From Semisulcospira habei (taxonomy: Eukaryota; Mollusca; Gastropoda; Semisulcospiridae), in NCBI GenBank assembly GCA_036245525.1, contig BTPG01000001.1, positions 182,697,250 through 182,761,249 of the forward strand: a DNA stretch of 64,000 bases, written 5' to 3'. Shown piece by piece: positions 53,195 through 64,000 of this stretch (positions are counted from its first letter, which is position 1; every line of letters begins with the position of its first letter). The translations under genes were made by a program, and so were the position numbers. The notes under the pieces are model-generated. The model did no database searches and was not told the DNA's origin. It saw only the letters and a program-made list of their open reading frames with translations.

Positions 53195-54926
53195 AGTTAG
53201 CTGTTCAGTTATGATGCTAGTAGCATTTACAGAATAATGATACTATATGAAATATTCTAGGAGCCCCAGCATGTTTTTTGCTTTCTGTGCTGTTGACTCG
53301 AAGATTTTGAGAAGAAAATGTTACGGCATGAGTCTGTAAAAATTAATTCTGTTTAGAAAAAAATTAAAACAGTAAACAAACCTTGACTTCAGGAGAAAGA
53401 CTGTGGCAGTGACGTAAAAGAAGCAACTCCGTCACCACGCAGACATTGACACAATGCTCTAAATATGATGTTATTCTCTCGCGCATGTGCTTTCTCTCTC
53501 TCTCTCTCTCACATACACATGCGCGCTTTTCCAAAGGGCATAGATCCTCATAGGCACATGAGTATCTATGCCACTTAGAGATGTTTGGAATGCGCACGCA
53601 CACGCACTAACACACACATATACACACATCGACGCGCTTTCAGAAGAGCATGCAGGTGTACTTAGTATATCATGTAGCTAGGTAAGTTCAACCTAATTTC
53701 ACACAAATTATAACAAGACTGAAATTGCACCTTGAAATTCTATTTTTTTCAACATTTTCTAAAGCCTTGAAGTGAAAGTGAAACTTGTATCACCTAAATT
53801 ATAAAATTACATAAAAAAAAAAACAAAAAAACGTCATGACAAATGACATTTGACAAACCAATGACACATATGCACTGCGCCCCTTATAGAGCTCACTGAT
53901 GCATTGGCAGATCAATTTCTAAGCGTGTTTCTTTTTTCGTTCTGTTCTCTGCATTTCACACACTTTTCACTTACTTTTTGGTCTGGATTATGTAACTTCG
54001 GATTTATGTAACTGACTATTAGTATCACTTTTGGCTTCTAGGCTTGAGACCAGTGGTGACACACCAAAATTTCAAGTTGCAATTTCAGTTCTACTATAAT
54101 TTGTGTGAAGTCAGGTTGATTTTACCTGTGCATATACTACAAGTGCACCCCCTTCTGTCAGAGCATCAGTGTGTGTGTGTGTGTCAGAGAGAAAAAGAAA
54201 GAATTACCTCATGTCTACAGTATTGCATCAGTGTGGTGATGGATGTTGCTGCTTTTATGTCGTCACTGATTTTTTATATTAATTTCTACTGAAAAAGTTG
54301 AAAAGATACACAGCTGGCTAACAAACTCATGCAATGTCTTTCTCCAAGCTCCAAGCTAGCTATATGCAGAATTTCAAGTGAATATAATGAAAATTACAGA
54401 TTCAAATGTGGGTCAATCGACTTTCAATAAACAGTCATGTCTAGTCACGGTAACCTTGCTGGCGTGATAAATTATGAAATGCTTGCTAATTTTCGTGACA
54501 AACATAGGCACAGTATTCACCGCCAATCTCAGCATCTCGTATACTGATTGCAAAGAAACAACTCAAACTAAAAGAAGATTCTTTGTTGTGACTGGCTGCT
54601 AAATTTCTTATTTCTCCATCATTAGTTCATGACTGTCTTGAATATGCACAGCGGTTTGACGGTGAACATTATTTCATCAATATCTACACTTCCAAAGGTA
54701 ACAGCTTCAAACAACCTCTCAAACACTGCATCTGTCTTTATTACTTCATATAACAAAAACAAACACAAACACACAAACACCCCAACCACCAGTTTGGGAC
54801 TAGTGTTGTGACATTGCTATTATATTGCACAGGGTTGAAAGGGCTATGCAGGTAAGAGTGCCCATTATAATACCATACATCTGTAATGTGAGTGTGCCCA
54901 TTACCATACATCTGTAATTTGTGTAG
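53195..54926. other. Intron of the ATP13A-like gene, short simple repeats
   Basis: Contains (TC)n at 53489-53510 and (GT)n near 54171-54183. No gene, RNA or element recognised. Confidence 0.6.
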
Positions 54927-55106
54927 GTGAGAGTGTACCCATCACCAAGACATCGATCCCCAATCCCCTGGTGGGAGAGGGGGGAGAGGACTGCACATCG
55001 TTCAGTATGCAGCAACATTCACGACATGTGCTCTTTGCTGGCACTGACATCATTCAAACTCGCTTCTATGGCAGCCAGAAAGTCCGTGCTGTCGTCCTTA
55101 GAACAG
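54927..55106 (+). CDS. P5B-type ATPase (ATP13A-like), exon carrying TGES and HVLFAGT
   Basis: Acceptor GTGTAG ends at 54926 and donor GTGGGT begins at 55107. The first two bases complete the Gly codon left open by the exon at 51143-51274 (phase agreement). Sequence: (G)ESVPITKTSIPNPL, an acidic/Ser linker, then HSRHVLFAGTDIIQTRFYGSQKVRAVVLRT. ESVP with the T-G of the previous exon forms the actuator TGES loop; HVLFAGT..IQTR..V.AVV.RTG is the conserved stretch leading to the fourth membrane segment in ATP13A proteins. It ends one base into the next Gly codon. The following exon (expected FSTAKG-type) was not found in the remaining window. Confidence 0.9.
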
Positions 55107-56113
55107 GTGGGTAGTCGGAAGACTTCTGAAGGATAGTATGTACCAATATTGGCTTTTCTGACTGCAGAAATCTCATCTTGAATGAACCAACCAAATGAAG
55201 GATTACAGGTAAAATTTGTTAATGCCCCATGTGTTGATATGTTGCTCTGTTTTTAGGAAATTTTCCTTGAGGAAAGATTGCAAATAATAATAATAATAAT
55301 CTTAGAAGATGCAGGTGGTTTTAACTGATTGTATTATCTTTGTTCTTTAAATTCAGTTATAACGAACCGCTTTAGTGCTGTCTAGGTAACTCTTTGCCTA
55401 CTACAGGTGGCAGAGGCTGCCACTGGCTTGCTTCCCTTTGGGCACATGCTATTCCTTTTAGTCCTTTATCAGTAATGGAAATCAGTTACAGAGCATGAGC
55501 GCTGCATTCTAAATTGAATGGGTTTTCTGTTTATATTGTGTTCGCCTAGTGTTTGTAAGTTGGTTCACTTCTATCAGCCTCTTTTAGGGTGCTTTTTCAG
55601 TCACGCTGTAAGTTTGCGGCAGCATGGAAGATGGGTGTGATTCTTAGAGGAAGCTTCTTGCGAGGTAGGCTCAGATGATAAAGAATTAGCTGCTTTTATT
55701 AAAGTCACCACACACCATCCAAATCAGTCACTGACAGCGCCGGCCAGATCTAAAATTGTACCTGTCGGTGCCACTCACTTTTTGATCCAAGAAACATTTT
55801 CTTAGTGGGTACCATACAACTCCTCTAGTGCGGCTGATTTTAGTAGGATTGACATGAATATGCACACACTTACAGAAGAATGATTTGTCTACAAGTGAAT
55901 AAATATTTATTTTAGACAAAATTGTTAATAATTTTAGGTTTAGGTTGAAGTTGAATAGAGAAATTTACCAGTTTGAACACAATTTTGCATGTTCGCAGGA
56001 AAAATCAATGCAGGCAAAATGAGTAAAACATGACAAAAAGACATGCAAACAAAAGTTTATTCGCCTAACTTTTTGTAGAAACGGCACCAAATATATCCAT
56101 AATGTACAGTATA
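55107..56113. other. Downstream intron sequence, nothing recognised
   Basis: Noncoding, with a short (AAT)n at 55286-55301. I looked for the next P5B exon (G-F-x-T-A-K-G) and did not find it. Confidence 0.5.
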
Positions 56114-56694
56114 GTGTATGGCTGTGGTGTTCCTCATACGGAGGAGATGATAATTGGGAGTGTAGTGTTTTTGACACATGCATGGTGGATGATCCTGCAG
56201 AAAATCCAAGTACAACATTGTTTTAGTCCGAAAATTAGCACCATAAAATTATCAGAAGTGGGTGTATGAATTCTGTACAACATTCTTTTAGTCAGATAAT
56301 TGGCACCATAAAATAATAAGAAGTGCCCGTTTGCATGCTGTTTTGTTAGAGAGTTGGGGTGGAGGTATACTGATCAGCCCCTCCTTAAGAAAATTTGCTT
56401 ACATCGGTGATGTGTCCTGAGTTTTATTTCCAAAAATACAAATGTTTAGCTCTGAAAACTATAAGTGTGTCTGAAAATCCCCAACAAAGAAAGAAACGCG
56501 GTTAGGTGTGTGTGTGTGTGTGTGTGTGGGGGGGGGGGGGGGGTGCAGTTCTGCCAACCTCCATATCCACCCCTGGAGCCTCAATGAACTCCTCTCTAGC
56601 GGATTTTCTGCAGGATCATCCACCATGCATGTGTCAAAAACACTATACTCCCAATTATCATCTCCTCCGTATGAGGAACACCACAGCCATACAC
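56114..56694. repeat. 93-bp inverted repeat pair
   Basis: Arms at 56114-56206 and 56601-56694 are reverse complements with few mismatches (GTGTATGGCTGTGGTG against CACCACAGCCATACAC), separated by about 395 bp that includes (GT)n and a G run. The right arm interrupts I-type LINE fragment G. Confidence 0.9.
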
Positions 56695-57467
56695 AGCCTG
56701 GCTATTGATGTATTTATACTGATGGTTCATAGTCGGAGGAAGGGAGAGTGGCTACGGCATCCTAGGCGCCCATTTGAGCACCATCTCCCTTCATCTGTTT
56801 TTAGTGCAGAACTGCAGGCAGTTCTGCTGGCACTCAAGTATGCTTATCAGTCTAAGGAAAGGAACTTCCTGATTCTGTCTGACACTCTTTCTGCCCTTCA
56901 GGGTGCACCCCACCGGGGTCTGTCCTGGGGGACTTTTCAGTTCCCATGGTCAGTCCCACAGTGTGGTTTTTTTCTCTCTTTTTTTTTCTGTGGCATATTT
57001 CTGTCTATCCTTGGTCTATTCACCTGTATTTTCCTTTTAAAATTCTCCCTACTGCCTATGCTGCCTGTAGCTCTTGCTATTTAATGTTTGTTGTTTAATG
57101 GTCTGCTGCACCCAAGAGATGATAAGTTATATGTTTGCGGTTAATGCATTTTTATATATCATTTTCCTGTACATATTTTGTAATTGTAATGATTTTCTAC
57201 TCTTTTTGTAAACTAGGGTACAATAAATTAGCATGAAGGTGCAGCGTCCCTAGTATGTCTTAGGTTTATTTAGCGTATTAGACCTGGTGAATTGCATTCA
57301 ATATTCTGGTTTGCTTTTTTTCACAAGCGGCGCAGGCACTTCCAGAAAAAGTTGTATTGCAACCGTGACGTTAACAATTTACAACCAACCAACCCTTCAG
57401 GGCGCAGGAACAGACCACCCACTGCTGGTGCAGTTTAGAGAGCTTTACGCAGACTTGATGAAGGAAT
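56552..57467 (+). mobile_element. I-type LINE fragment G (RNase H region), twice interrupted
   Basis: Starts with AGCCTCAATGAACTCCT (compare 42468), is interrupted by the inverted-repeat arm (56596-56697), continues through YTDGS-, AELQAVLLALKYAYQSKERNFLILSDTLSAL-coding DNA, is split by SINE S2, and resumes to GATGAAGGAAT at 57467, where LINE3 is inserted. No open frame spans it. Confidence 0.82.
56904..57392 (+). mobile_element. SINE-like element S2 (489 bp, longer variant)
   Basis: Flanked by the 10-bp duplication CCCTTCAGGG (56894-56903 and 57393-57402) within LINE G's RNase H region. It has the same start and core as S1/S3 but contains about 130 bp more in the middle (57105-57240). The tail is (ACCA)n-like, a diverged (CAAT)n. 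Confidence 0.88.
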
Positions 57468-60021
57468 TTCTTCTTCTTCCTCGAACACTCTTTATATGGA
57501 CAGCCCGGTCTCTATAAATGCTGCCGTGCGCCGCAGGTCCTCCAGGCCTCCATAGAGCTTGCGGGACACCTCTGTCTCTTCCGGCCAGTGTCTCCGTCTG
57601 AGGGTTGTGAACATTGGGCAGGTCTGTAGCACGTGGTCTGTTGTCATGCTACCAGAGTTGCATGGGCACTGGTCTGACTGGCCAATTCTAAACTTGGTTT
57701 GGAGATGCCAGTTCAGTTTGTTATGGCCAGTGCGTAGTCGGAAGATAACTACCTGCTCCGGTCTGGTCAGTAGGTGATAGCCATCTGTTTTGTTATAGCT
57801 GGGGTGTTCTCGCAGCCACTTTCTTTTCTGCTTGTTTTTGATGATAGTCTTGGCTTCTGCATATGACGTTGTTTTGTCTTCTTGGGTTGTTGAAGATCCC
57901 TCCTTTGCTAGCCTGTCTGCAGTTTCATTGCCTCTCACCTTGCAGTGTGCAGGTATCCACTGCAGCACAACCATGTGTGTTGTACAAAGGGAGGTGAGTG
58001 CCAAAAACAATCATTTAGGTCCTTGTCTTTGGGTGTTTTTAGGGCCTGTAAGATGGAGAGGGCGTCGGTGAGAAACACAAACAAAGAGTCAGATGTTTCC
58101 GGGCAGTTTTTCACTGTTGACACACCAATTCTCAGGGCTTCTGCTTCAGACCTGTAGTTGGTGGCGTATTTGCCGGTAGCGAGAGAGATCTCTGCTTCTC
58201 TCCCTCCTGGGTACTTAATGTAGATTTCCGGCTCCTCCGTCTGTGACAGCGTCAGTTGCAGAACCGTCCATGTACACATGGGTCCAGACCTCTTGTGGGT
58301 AGTGGGTCTGGATGTGCTCCATCGTGTAGGATTTGCGTTCTGTCACACTGGGTACCCTTCTTCTGGATATTTGGTATGCTGTCGCGTATTTGGGGTTCAG
58401 CCGAGCGCTTCCAAGGAGGATTCTCAAGGGTTTTGGGGATCTCCTTTGGCATGTGATCTAGGAGATCTGGATTTCTCCGCTCAAGGATCCTGGTCTGATG
58501 TATGAAGCTGGAGCGCTTGCGTCTACCCTTTGTTGGCTCTGACATTCTCTGTCTCATTGGGTGGTTCTGCAGACGTTTGAATTTTGCTGCTTGTAACAGG
58601 AGCTTGGTGTCTCTTCTCTCCTCTAGTGACTCAAGTCTGGATGCGCTTTCCAATGCAGAGATAGGAGTAGAACCATGGCACCAGTGATGATTCTTGTTGC
58701 CTGGTTCTGAATTTTTTCGACTTTGTCAAAGTTTGACTTTGCTGCCGTTCCCCCTACTGCCATTCCATACTCTAAGACTGGGCAGACTCTCCCTGTGTAC
58801 ATTTTCTTGAGAATGCCAGCATCTGCTCCCCATCTGGTGCTGGTGAGCTTTTTCATTAGGGCTAGGCAGATTTTTGCCCTCTCTTGGCACTTCTCAATGT
58901 GCGGCTTCCAAGTAAGTCTGCGGTCTAGGGTCACACCCAGGTATGTAGGGCAAGCTTCTGGTGAAAGAGCGTGTCCATTGATTTTCAGTGTTGCTTGCTG
59001 GCTTTTGTTGGACAAGCTGAAGATGGTGTAAGTGGTCTTTTTTGCATTTACAGTTACAAACCACTTTCTTGTCCACTCTTCCAATTTTTTTCAATGCTTC
59101 CTGCATCCTGTAGGTTGCTGTTGTCACATACTCTTCAGTACACCACAGCACGAGGTCATCTGCATAGATGGCCCCATGAACATGTTTTGGAAGTTCTCCA
59201 ACAATGTCATTGATGAAGATGAGAAACAATGTTGGGGACAGAACTCTTTCTTGTGGAACTCCTTCATTCAGCGTCTTCTTTCGGCTGTATTGTCCATTGA
59301 CATGTACTCTAGCCTTTCTGTTGAAGAGGTACTGTTCAACCCACCTGTACATGCACCCGGTGACGCCACACTTTTGGAGTTTATGTTTCAGTGCCTCCTT
59401 CCACACTCTCTCAAAGGCCTTCTCCATGTCAATCCATACTGTCAAAGTGTGTTTTTTGTCTTGGAAGCCGTCTTCTATTTTCTGGGCAATGTAGGTCACC
59501 TGATCTTCAGTGGAGCGGTGTTGCCTATAACCTGCCTGTTCAGGACTGAAGACTTCCTTTCCATGAGCCACATGAGTTTTGTGTTAATGAGCCTTTCCAT
59601 CAGCTTCCCCATGCAGCTGGTAAGGCTTATGGGCCTGTAGCTGTCTGCTTTTGTACGGTCCTTTCCCTTCTTATAAACAGGCACCATGTCTGCTTCTCGC
59701 CATATTTGTGGAACATGGCCGCTCTTCCAGCTATTATTGAAGGTGTCCAGAAGGACAGCTTTGGCTTTGGGACCTAGATGCAGGAGCATCTCGTTGGTGA
59801 TCTTGTCTGGCCCTGGGGACTTCTTCTCTGGTAGAGTTCATAGCCTCTTCCAGCTCCTGTATGGTAAAGGGGTCAGTCATCACTGCATCACTCCATCAGG
59901 TGTAGCCTCTTGTTGGGCCCTGATTTCCTGCTGGATTTCTCTCTTTCTTTCTTCTGGGATGGTGATGGTGCTAACTTCTTCATACTTGTCTATAAAGCAG
60001 TTTGCTGCTCTTCTTCCTGTG
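57468..60021 (-). mobile_element. LINE3: RNase H-bearing non-LTR element, decayed and 5'-truncated
   Basis: Minus strand. From high to low coordinates: RT (YRPISLTSCMGKLMERL at about 59600; IDMEKAFERVWK; EGVPQERVLSPTLF; AIYADDLVLWC with YADD), thumb (HIEKCQERAKICLALMKKL), then RNase H (VYMDGSAT at 58250; VFLTDALSILQAL; VVLQWIPAHCKVRGNETADRLAKEGS) and a C-terminal HHC-type block (CPCNSGSMTTDHVLQTCP). At least five frame breaks. The 3' end is a (GAA)n tail, seen as TTC repeats at 57468-57480. The endonuclease is absent; LINE H cuts in at about 60022. Confidence 0.88.
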
Positions 60022-60652
60022 GCCCACTGGGCACCGGCCTCCACGTGGCATGGGTGGGTAGTCTCCTCAGTCCCTGACTGAGTGGGCTAGCAGAGGGGTG
60101 CCATCTTTGTCCAGGATTAGGACTTGATGTCAGCAGATATGTTGTTCAGTCTTTTTCACTGGTCCGGTTTTTAAGGAGCTGTGCTTACCCAGGTCCTACC
60201 ATGTTGGATTGGTCCTTAAAAATACGCGTGAGTTTTTGGTCCTTTGGATCCCAAGTGTTTGCTGTGCTTGGAGACCCGTGTCGGGGGAGAAGAGGATCCT
60301 GGTGGCTGAAACACTCCACTTTGGCCTTGACTTCTGCCTAAACGGGAGGCTAGTCGTACCGGCCTAGTCAATCGGCTCTTGTCACGTCGAGCCATATCCC
60401 CCTGTTGACATGCGGGTTGTTATACGGAGCACCATGCTATAGCCTCTGATGCTGAATAGGTGCTTTACGCCAGTATTCCCCTGCATTTAACAGTGTGACT
60501 CAAACGGTTCAATCGGGCTTACCCCCTTGAGTATATCTTTCGGGCAGTCTCCATTGTGCGTCAGCTGGAGACCCGCCGACAATTGCACTTTCCCTTGTTG
60601 GGCTCGGTGGCGGGTGGGGACCCCGGGGGATGAATATCTATCATACTATAAT

Positions 60653-61842
60653 ATGGAAAAATATCAAAAAACCAAAACTGGCACCAAAGCGGCACATAGC
60701 CGCCGACATTGTCATTGAGAACGATAGTGACTATGACTGTGAGGAAGTGACGCCTCAGGCGTTGGCCGCCTGGCCTCGCTTTCTCATTATCCACAGCAAA
60801 GTTAAAGAGAAGCCTGTTTCCAAGCTGCACCCTTTCCTGGTAGGGGAGACCCTCAGGAGCCGTGTTGGCAGACCTGAGGCCCAGCGCCTCAGGTCTGGTG
60901 ACTTGCTGGTAGAGTGCCGTAGCCGGGCACATTCCAATGGGCTACTGAGGCTCTCCTCCATCAGAGACACTCCAGTGGAGGTCACTCCCCACAAAACAAT
61001 CAATTCCTCTAGAGGAGTGATTAAAGATCAAGCACTGGCCGAACTGTCTGAAGATGAACTTGTACAGAACCTTAAGTCACAGGGGGTGACCTACGTCAGG
61101 CGCTTCATTTCCAAACGAGGTGGTAGGGAGATCCGTCTCCCTACCATCATCCTGACGTTTGGCACCCCCACAGCTCCTACTACCATCTGGGGAGGTTACT
61201 ACTCCCTAAAAGTGAAAAAGTACGTCTCTCTCCCACTCAGGTGCTTTAAGTGCCAAAAGTATGGCCATGGGCAGAAGACATGCCGCCAGGCAGAGGCTCT
61301 ATGCACCCGTTGCACTAAGCCCGGACACTCAGCTGAGTCCTGCACCGCCATCCCCCTGTGTGTGAATTGCCAGGGGGCGCATATGGCTTCAGACAAGAAG
61401 TGCCCTCGTTGGATCTCCGAGTGCAGGATTCAACAGGTGCGTGTGGAGAAGGGGCTGTCCTTTGCGGACGCAAAAAAAACTGGTTGATGGCCCTGGTGCA
61501 GCTGAGGCTGCGCCAAACTCAAATAACAACTTTGTGTATACTTTCAGTGCTGCGGTGGCAGGCAAGCGCCCCACCAAAGACTTCTCTTGTCAAACCCCAA
61601 CTTCTTGGTTGGGAGCGGAGCCTCGGATCCTCTTGCCCCTGGAGAGTAACCCTCCTCCAGTGGTGACGAGGAACCAGGGAACGCAGAAGGCGGACGCTAC
61701 CGGTCCAGTGGCACCGCCTTCTACTGCCCCTAAGCCTCAGCCCCCACCCAAACCTGCTAGTTTGTCAACGCCAAAGGTTTCTGGCTCTGGTCAGCCTTCT
61801 AAGGCCGCTAACTCTAGCGGCAGGAACGCTGCCCAGGACTAG
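60653..61842 (+). pseudogene. LINE H ORF1, several frame breaks
   Basis: The ATG at 60653 is put out of frame by an extra A within five bases. The main frame then runs with all three zinc knuckles. An A8 run at about 61471-61478 (A7 in copy A, A6 in D) shifts the frame again, and a CAG-to-TAG change lies at about 61840. A further indel precedes the C-terminal end near 62100. Confidence 0.85.
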
Positions 61843-62106
61843 AAGTCTAAGAAATCTATGGGACCGCCGTGCGCACGGGCCCAGAAAGGGGAACACTGAT
61901 GTCCCCCTTCAAAACAAATATGCTGCATTGGAGGAGCAGATGGAGGGAGTGGAAGTTGTCATTGCCGATGCTGCGGCAGCTCCACCCCCTTCATCTCCTA
62001 AGAACCAGAGGAGGCCCGGGAGCCGGCCCCCCTCTGTTTCTCCAACTCCTTCCAAGGCAAAGGAAAAAGGGGGGGAAAACTCCGCACCCCCAGATAAGAC
62101 ATAATC

Positions 62107-64000
62107 ATGGACTCTCTGCTTCAGTGGAATTGTCGTGGTTTTCAAGCTAACTTTGAGGAATTACGTCTTTTAGTCAAGTGCTATAACCCCTCAGTAATAT
62201 CTCTTCAAGAGACTTACCTAAAGACTTCTGACCCTGTGTCCTTTAATGGTTTTAACATTATACATAAAGGCTCTGATTCGGAGAGGCGCTCGGGTGGAGT
62301 GGCTCTTCTCATTAGTAGCCAAATTTTATGTAGCCCCGTTGGCATCGACACCTGTCTTCAGGCTGTCGCAGCTCGGGTTACCTTGAAGAAGACCATAACC
62401 ATATTCAGTATTTACCTGCCACCATCCCTGCGGGTCTGTAGTAATGATTTTTTTAATTTAGTTGATCAACTGCCCCCTCCCTTTATTCTCATGGGCCCCC
62501 ACCCGGGTCTGCCCTGGGGGACTTGGGTGGGGTTAGGTATTTTTTAGTTCCCAGGGTCACCCTGGTCAGCCCCACAGGGTGGGTTTTTCTCTCTCTATTC
62601 TGGGGCATGTGTTTCTGTCTACCCTTTGTCCATTCACCTGTATTTGCCTTTTTAAAACTCTCCCTACTGTCTGCACTGCCTGTAGCTCTTGATATTGGAT
62701 GTGTGTTGCTAAATGGTCTTAGCTTTATTTAGGCCCCATGTGTTAGGTTTATTTAACGTATTTGACCGGCTGGCGACATACATTCAATGTTCTGTTTATT
62801 TTTTTTCACAAGCAGTGCAGGCACGTCCTGAGAAAGCCTTGTTGCTGTCGGGACGTTAAGCAATGTACAATCAATCAATTATTCTCATGGGGGATTTTAA
62901 CGGTCACGCTCACCTTTGGGGTAGTGACCACTATGATGGCAGAGGTCAGATGTTAGAAGATGTTTTTTCTCAACTTAACCTATGTGTCTTTAACGATGGC
63001 TCACCTACATACTCTAACTCAGGTTCAGGATCTAGTTCTGTTCTAGACCTCACTGTGTGCGATCCTTCTCTCATGCTGGACTTTGACTGGAAGGTTCACG
63101 ACGACCTGTGTGGTAGTGACCACTTCTCAGTAGTCCTGTCATCGGTCAGTTGTGAGGAGGATCCGCCGGTGGGGCGCTGGAATCTCAAGAAAGCTAACTG
63201 GCCTCTGTTCGCCTCCCTCTGTCAGTCTTGTATTACTAAGGAGGTGGTCATGTCAGCTGAAGAACCTGTTTTTTCTTTTACTACTATTTTGTTGGACGTA
63301 GCGGGTGAAACCATCCCTAAAACTTCCGCATCAGTCCCTCGGAAGCCCAGAGTACCATGGTTCAATGAGGAGTGCCGCAAGGCCCAAAAAGTGTTCAAAT
63401 CTGCTCAGCGACGTGCTTTCCGTACTCCGTCGCAAGTAAATATTTTAACCTTTAAAAGACAGAGGGCGAAAGCCCGTTACATTTTTAAACGTGAACGCCA
63501 TGCTTCCTGGAGACGCTTCGTCTCATCTTTAACTTCTCGGACTCCATCCCAGAAAGTATGGAGGGCTGTTCGAGGAATTAGGGGCAGGGGTGGCTCTGCT
63601 TCTGTCGGCCATCTTAGAGATGGTGCCAGTTTGGTCACAGATAAAAAAGCTTTGGCCAATTTGCTTGCCTCCACCATTGCCCATAATTCTTCAACAGAGC
63701 ATTATTCACCCTTCTTCCAGAGAGAGCAGGAGAAGCGAGAGTCTCGTATTTGTGATTTTACGTCTGATAACTCAGAAGACTATAATGCCCCTTTTACATT
63801 ATCAGAATTGCAGCAAGCCTTGCAGAAATGTAATGACTCTGCTACTGGCCTAGATACCATCCACTATCAATTCCTAGCGCATCTGCCTGAGAGGTCACTC
63901 CTTGTACTTCTCAAGGCCTTTAACCATATCTGGAGAACTGGTCATTTTCCGCCGTCTTGGCGCCAGGCTGTGGTTGTACCGATCCCCAAGCCGGATAAGG
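62107..64000 (+). pseudogene. LINE H ORF2 (endonuclease and start of RT), split by SINE
   Basis: Starts MDSLLQWNCRGFQ two bases after the ORF1 stop (ACATAATCATGG). Endonuclease motifs QETYL and MG(DFNG) are separated by SINE S3 exactly at the GDFN motif (62495/62879). It continues with SDHFSVV, a Lys/Arg-rich linker and the RT start SELQQALQKCNDSATGLDT, to the window edge. The TAG found in copy D is GAG here. Confidence 0.88.
62496..62878 (+). mobile_element. SINE-like element S3 (383 bp)
   Basis: Flanked by the 13-bp duplication TTATTCTCATGGG (62483-62495 and 62879-62891). Starts CCCCACCCGGGTCTGCC and ends GTACAATCAATCAA. Nearly the same length as S1 and highly similar to it. Confidence 0.93.

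Larger units (their letters stand above)
60022..64000 (+). mobile_element. I-type LINE copy H (runs off the right end)
   Basis: The 5' end is near 60022 with a shorter, diverged first 10 bases. It has a 5'UTR, decayed ORF1, ORF2 split by SINE S3, and is still in RT-coding sequence at the window edge. It is closer to copy A than to D (shared KENDSD-type ORF1 start and PVSKLHPFLVG). It inserted into LINE3. Confidence 0.9.

Noticed and set aside
54971..55012. A 42-bp intron within the second ATP13A-like exon
   Set aside because: GTGGGAG and TATGCAG look like splice sites, but the frame is open through the segment and the linker fits the family, so a single exon is simpler.

Overview
The window is animal nuclear DNA made mostly of nested transposable elements. 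The only host coding sequence I can support is two exons of a P5B-type (ATP13A-like) ATPase at 51143-51274 and 54927-55106. The metazoan P5B exons, RNase H-bearing and RTE-like LINEs, a Ty3/Gypsy element with GPY/F integrase and the tandem satellites fit an invertebrate. A mollusc is my best guess, inferred from repeat style only.

Layout: 1-4718 holds a CR1/L2-like LINE (minus strand) cut by two RTE copies and an I-type LINE tail. 4719-7640 has a possible host promoter and short spliced exons, an 88-bp palindromic satellite, TG/AC microsatellites and an inverted-repeat cluster. 7642-17930 is the most interesting part: a compact Polinton/adintovirus-like endogenous DNA virus with a protein-primed family B polymerase carrying an endonuclease VII-like zinc finger, an A32/FtsK-type packaging ATPase, a double-jelly-roll-type major capsid candidate, a minor capsid/penton candidate and several membrane or unknown proteins. 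Genes lie on both strands with 20-40 bp gaps, and most start codons sit in a TAAAAATG-like context. The polymerase is cut exactly at catalytic motif C by a dispersed tandem repeat. No integrase or maturation protease is visible.

17930-24764 contains a 164-bp-period repeat rich in AGGTCA half-sites, one arm of a foldback element, a SINE fragment and a Gypsy-b relic holding a 3.2-kb RTE insertion. 24765-43530 carries three copies of an I-type two-ORF LINE (A, B1, D), a SINE in A, a Gypsy-a fragment, and a full-length RTE with an intact 1004-codon ORF inside B1. 43534-43662 is a small relic of a second copy of a viral-element gene. 44095-50599 is an LTR retrotransposon whose integrase precedes its reverse transcriptase, an order typical of Copia but known in Gmr1-type Gypsy elements. 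50600-56550 is the ATP13A-like intron/exon region with a foldback element. 56552-64000 is a nest of LINEs (G, LINE3, H) with two more SINE copies.

In the viral element, ATPase, capsid candidates and polymerase would together form a replication-and-packaging module. The LINEs supply the retrotransposition machinery on which the SINE probably depends. Target-site duplications at seven insertions show several nested hops after the older elements were in place.
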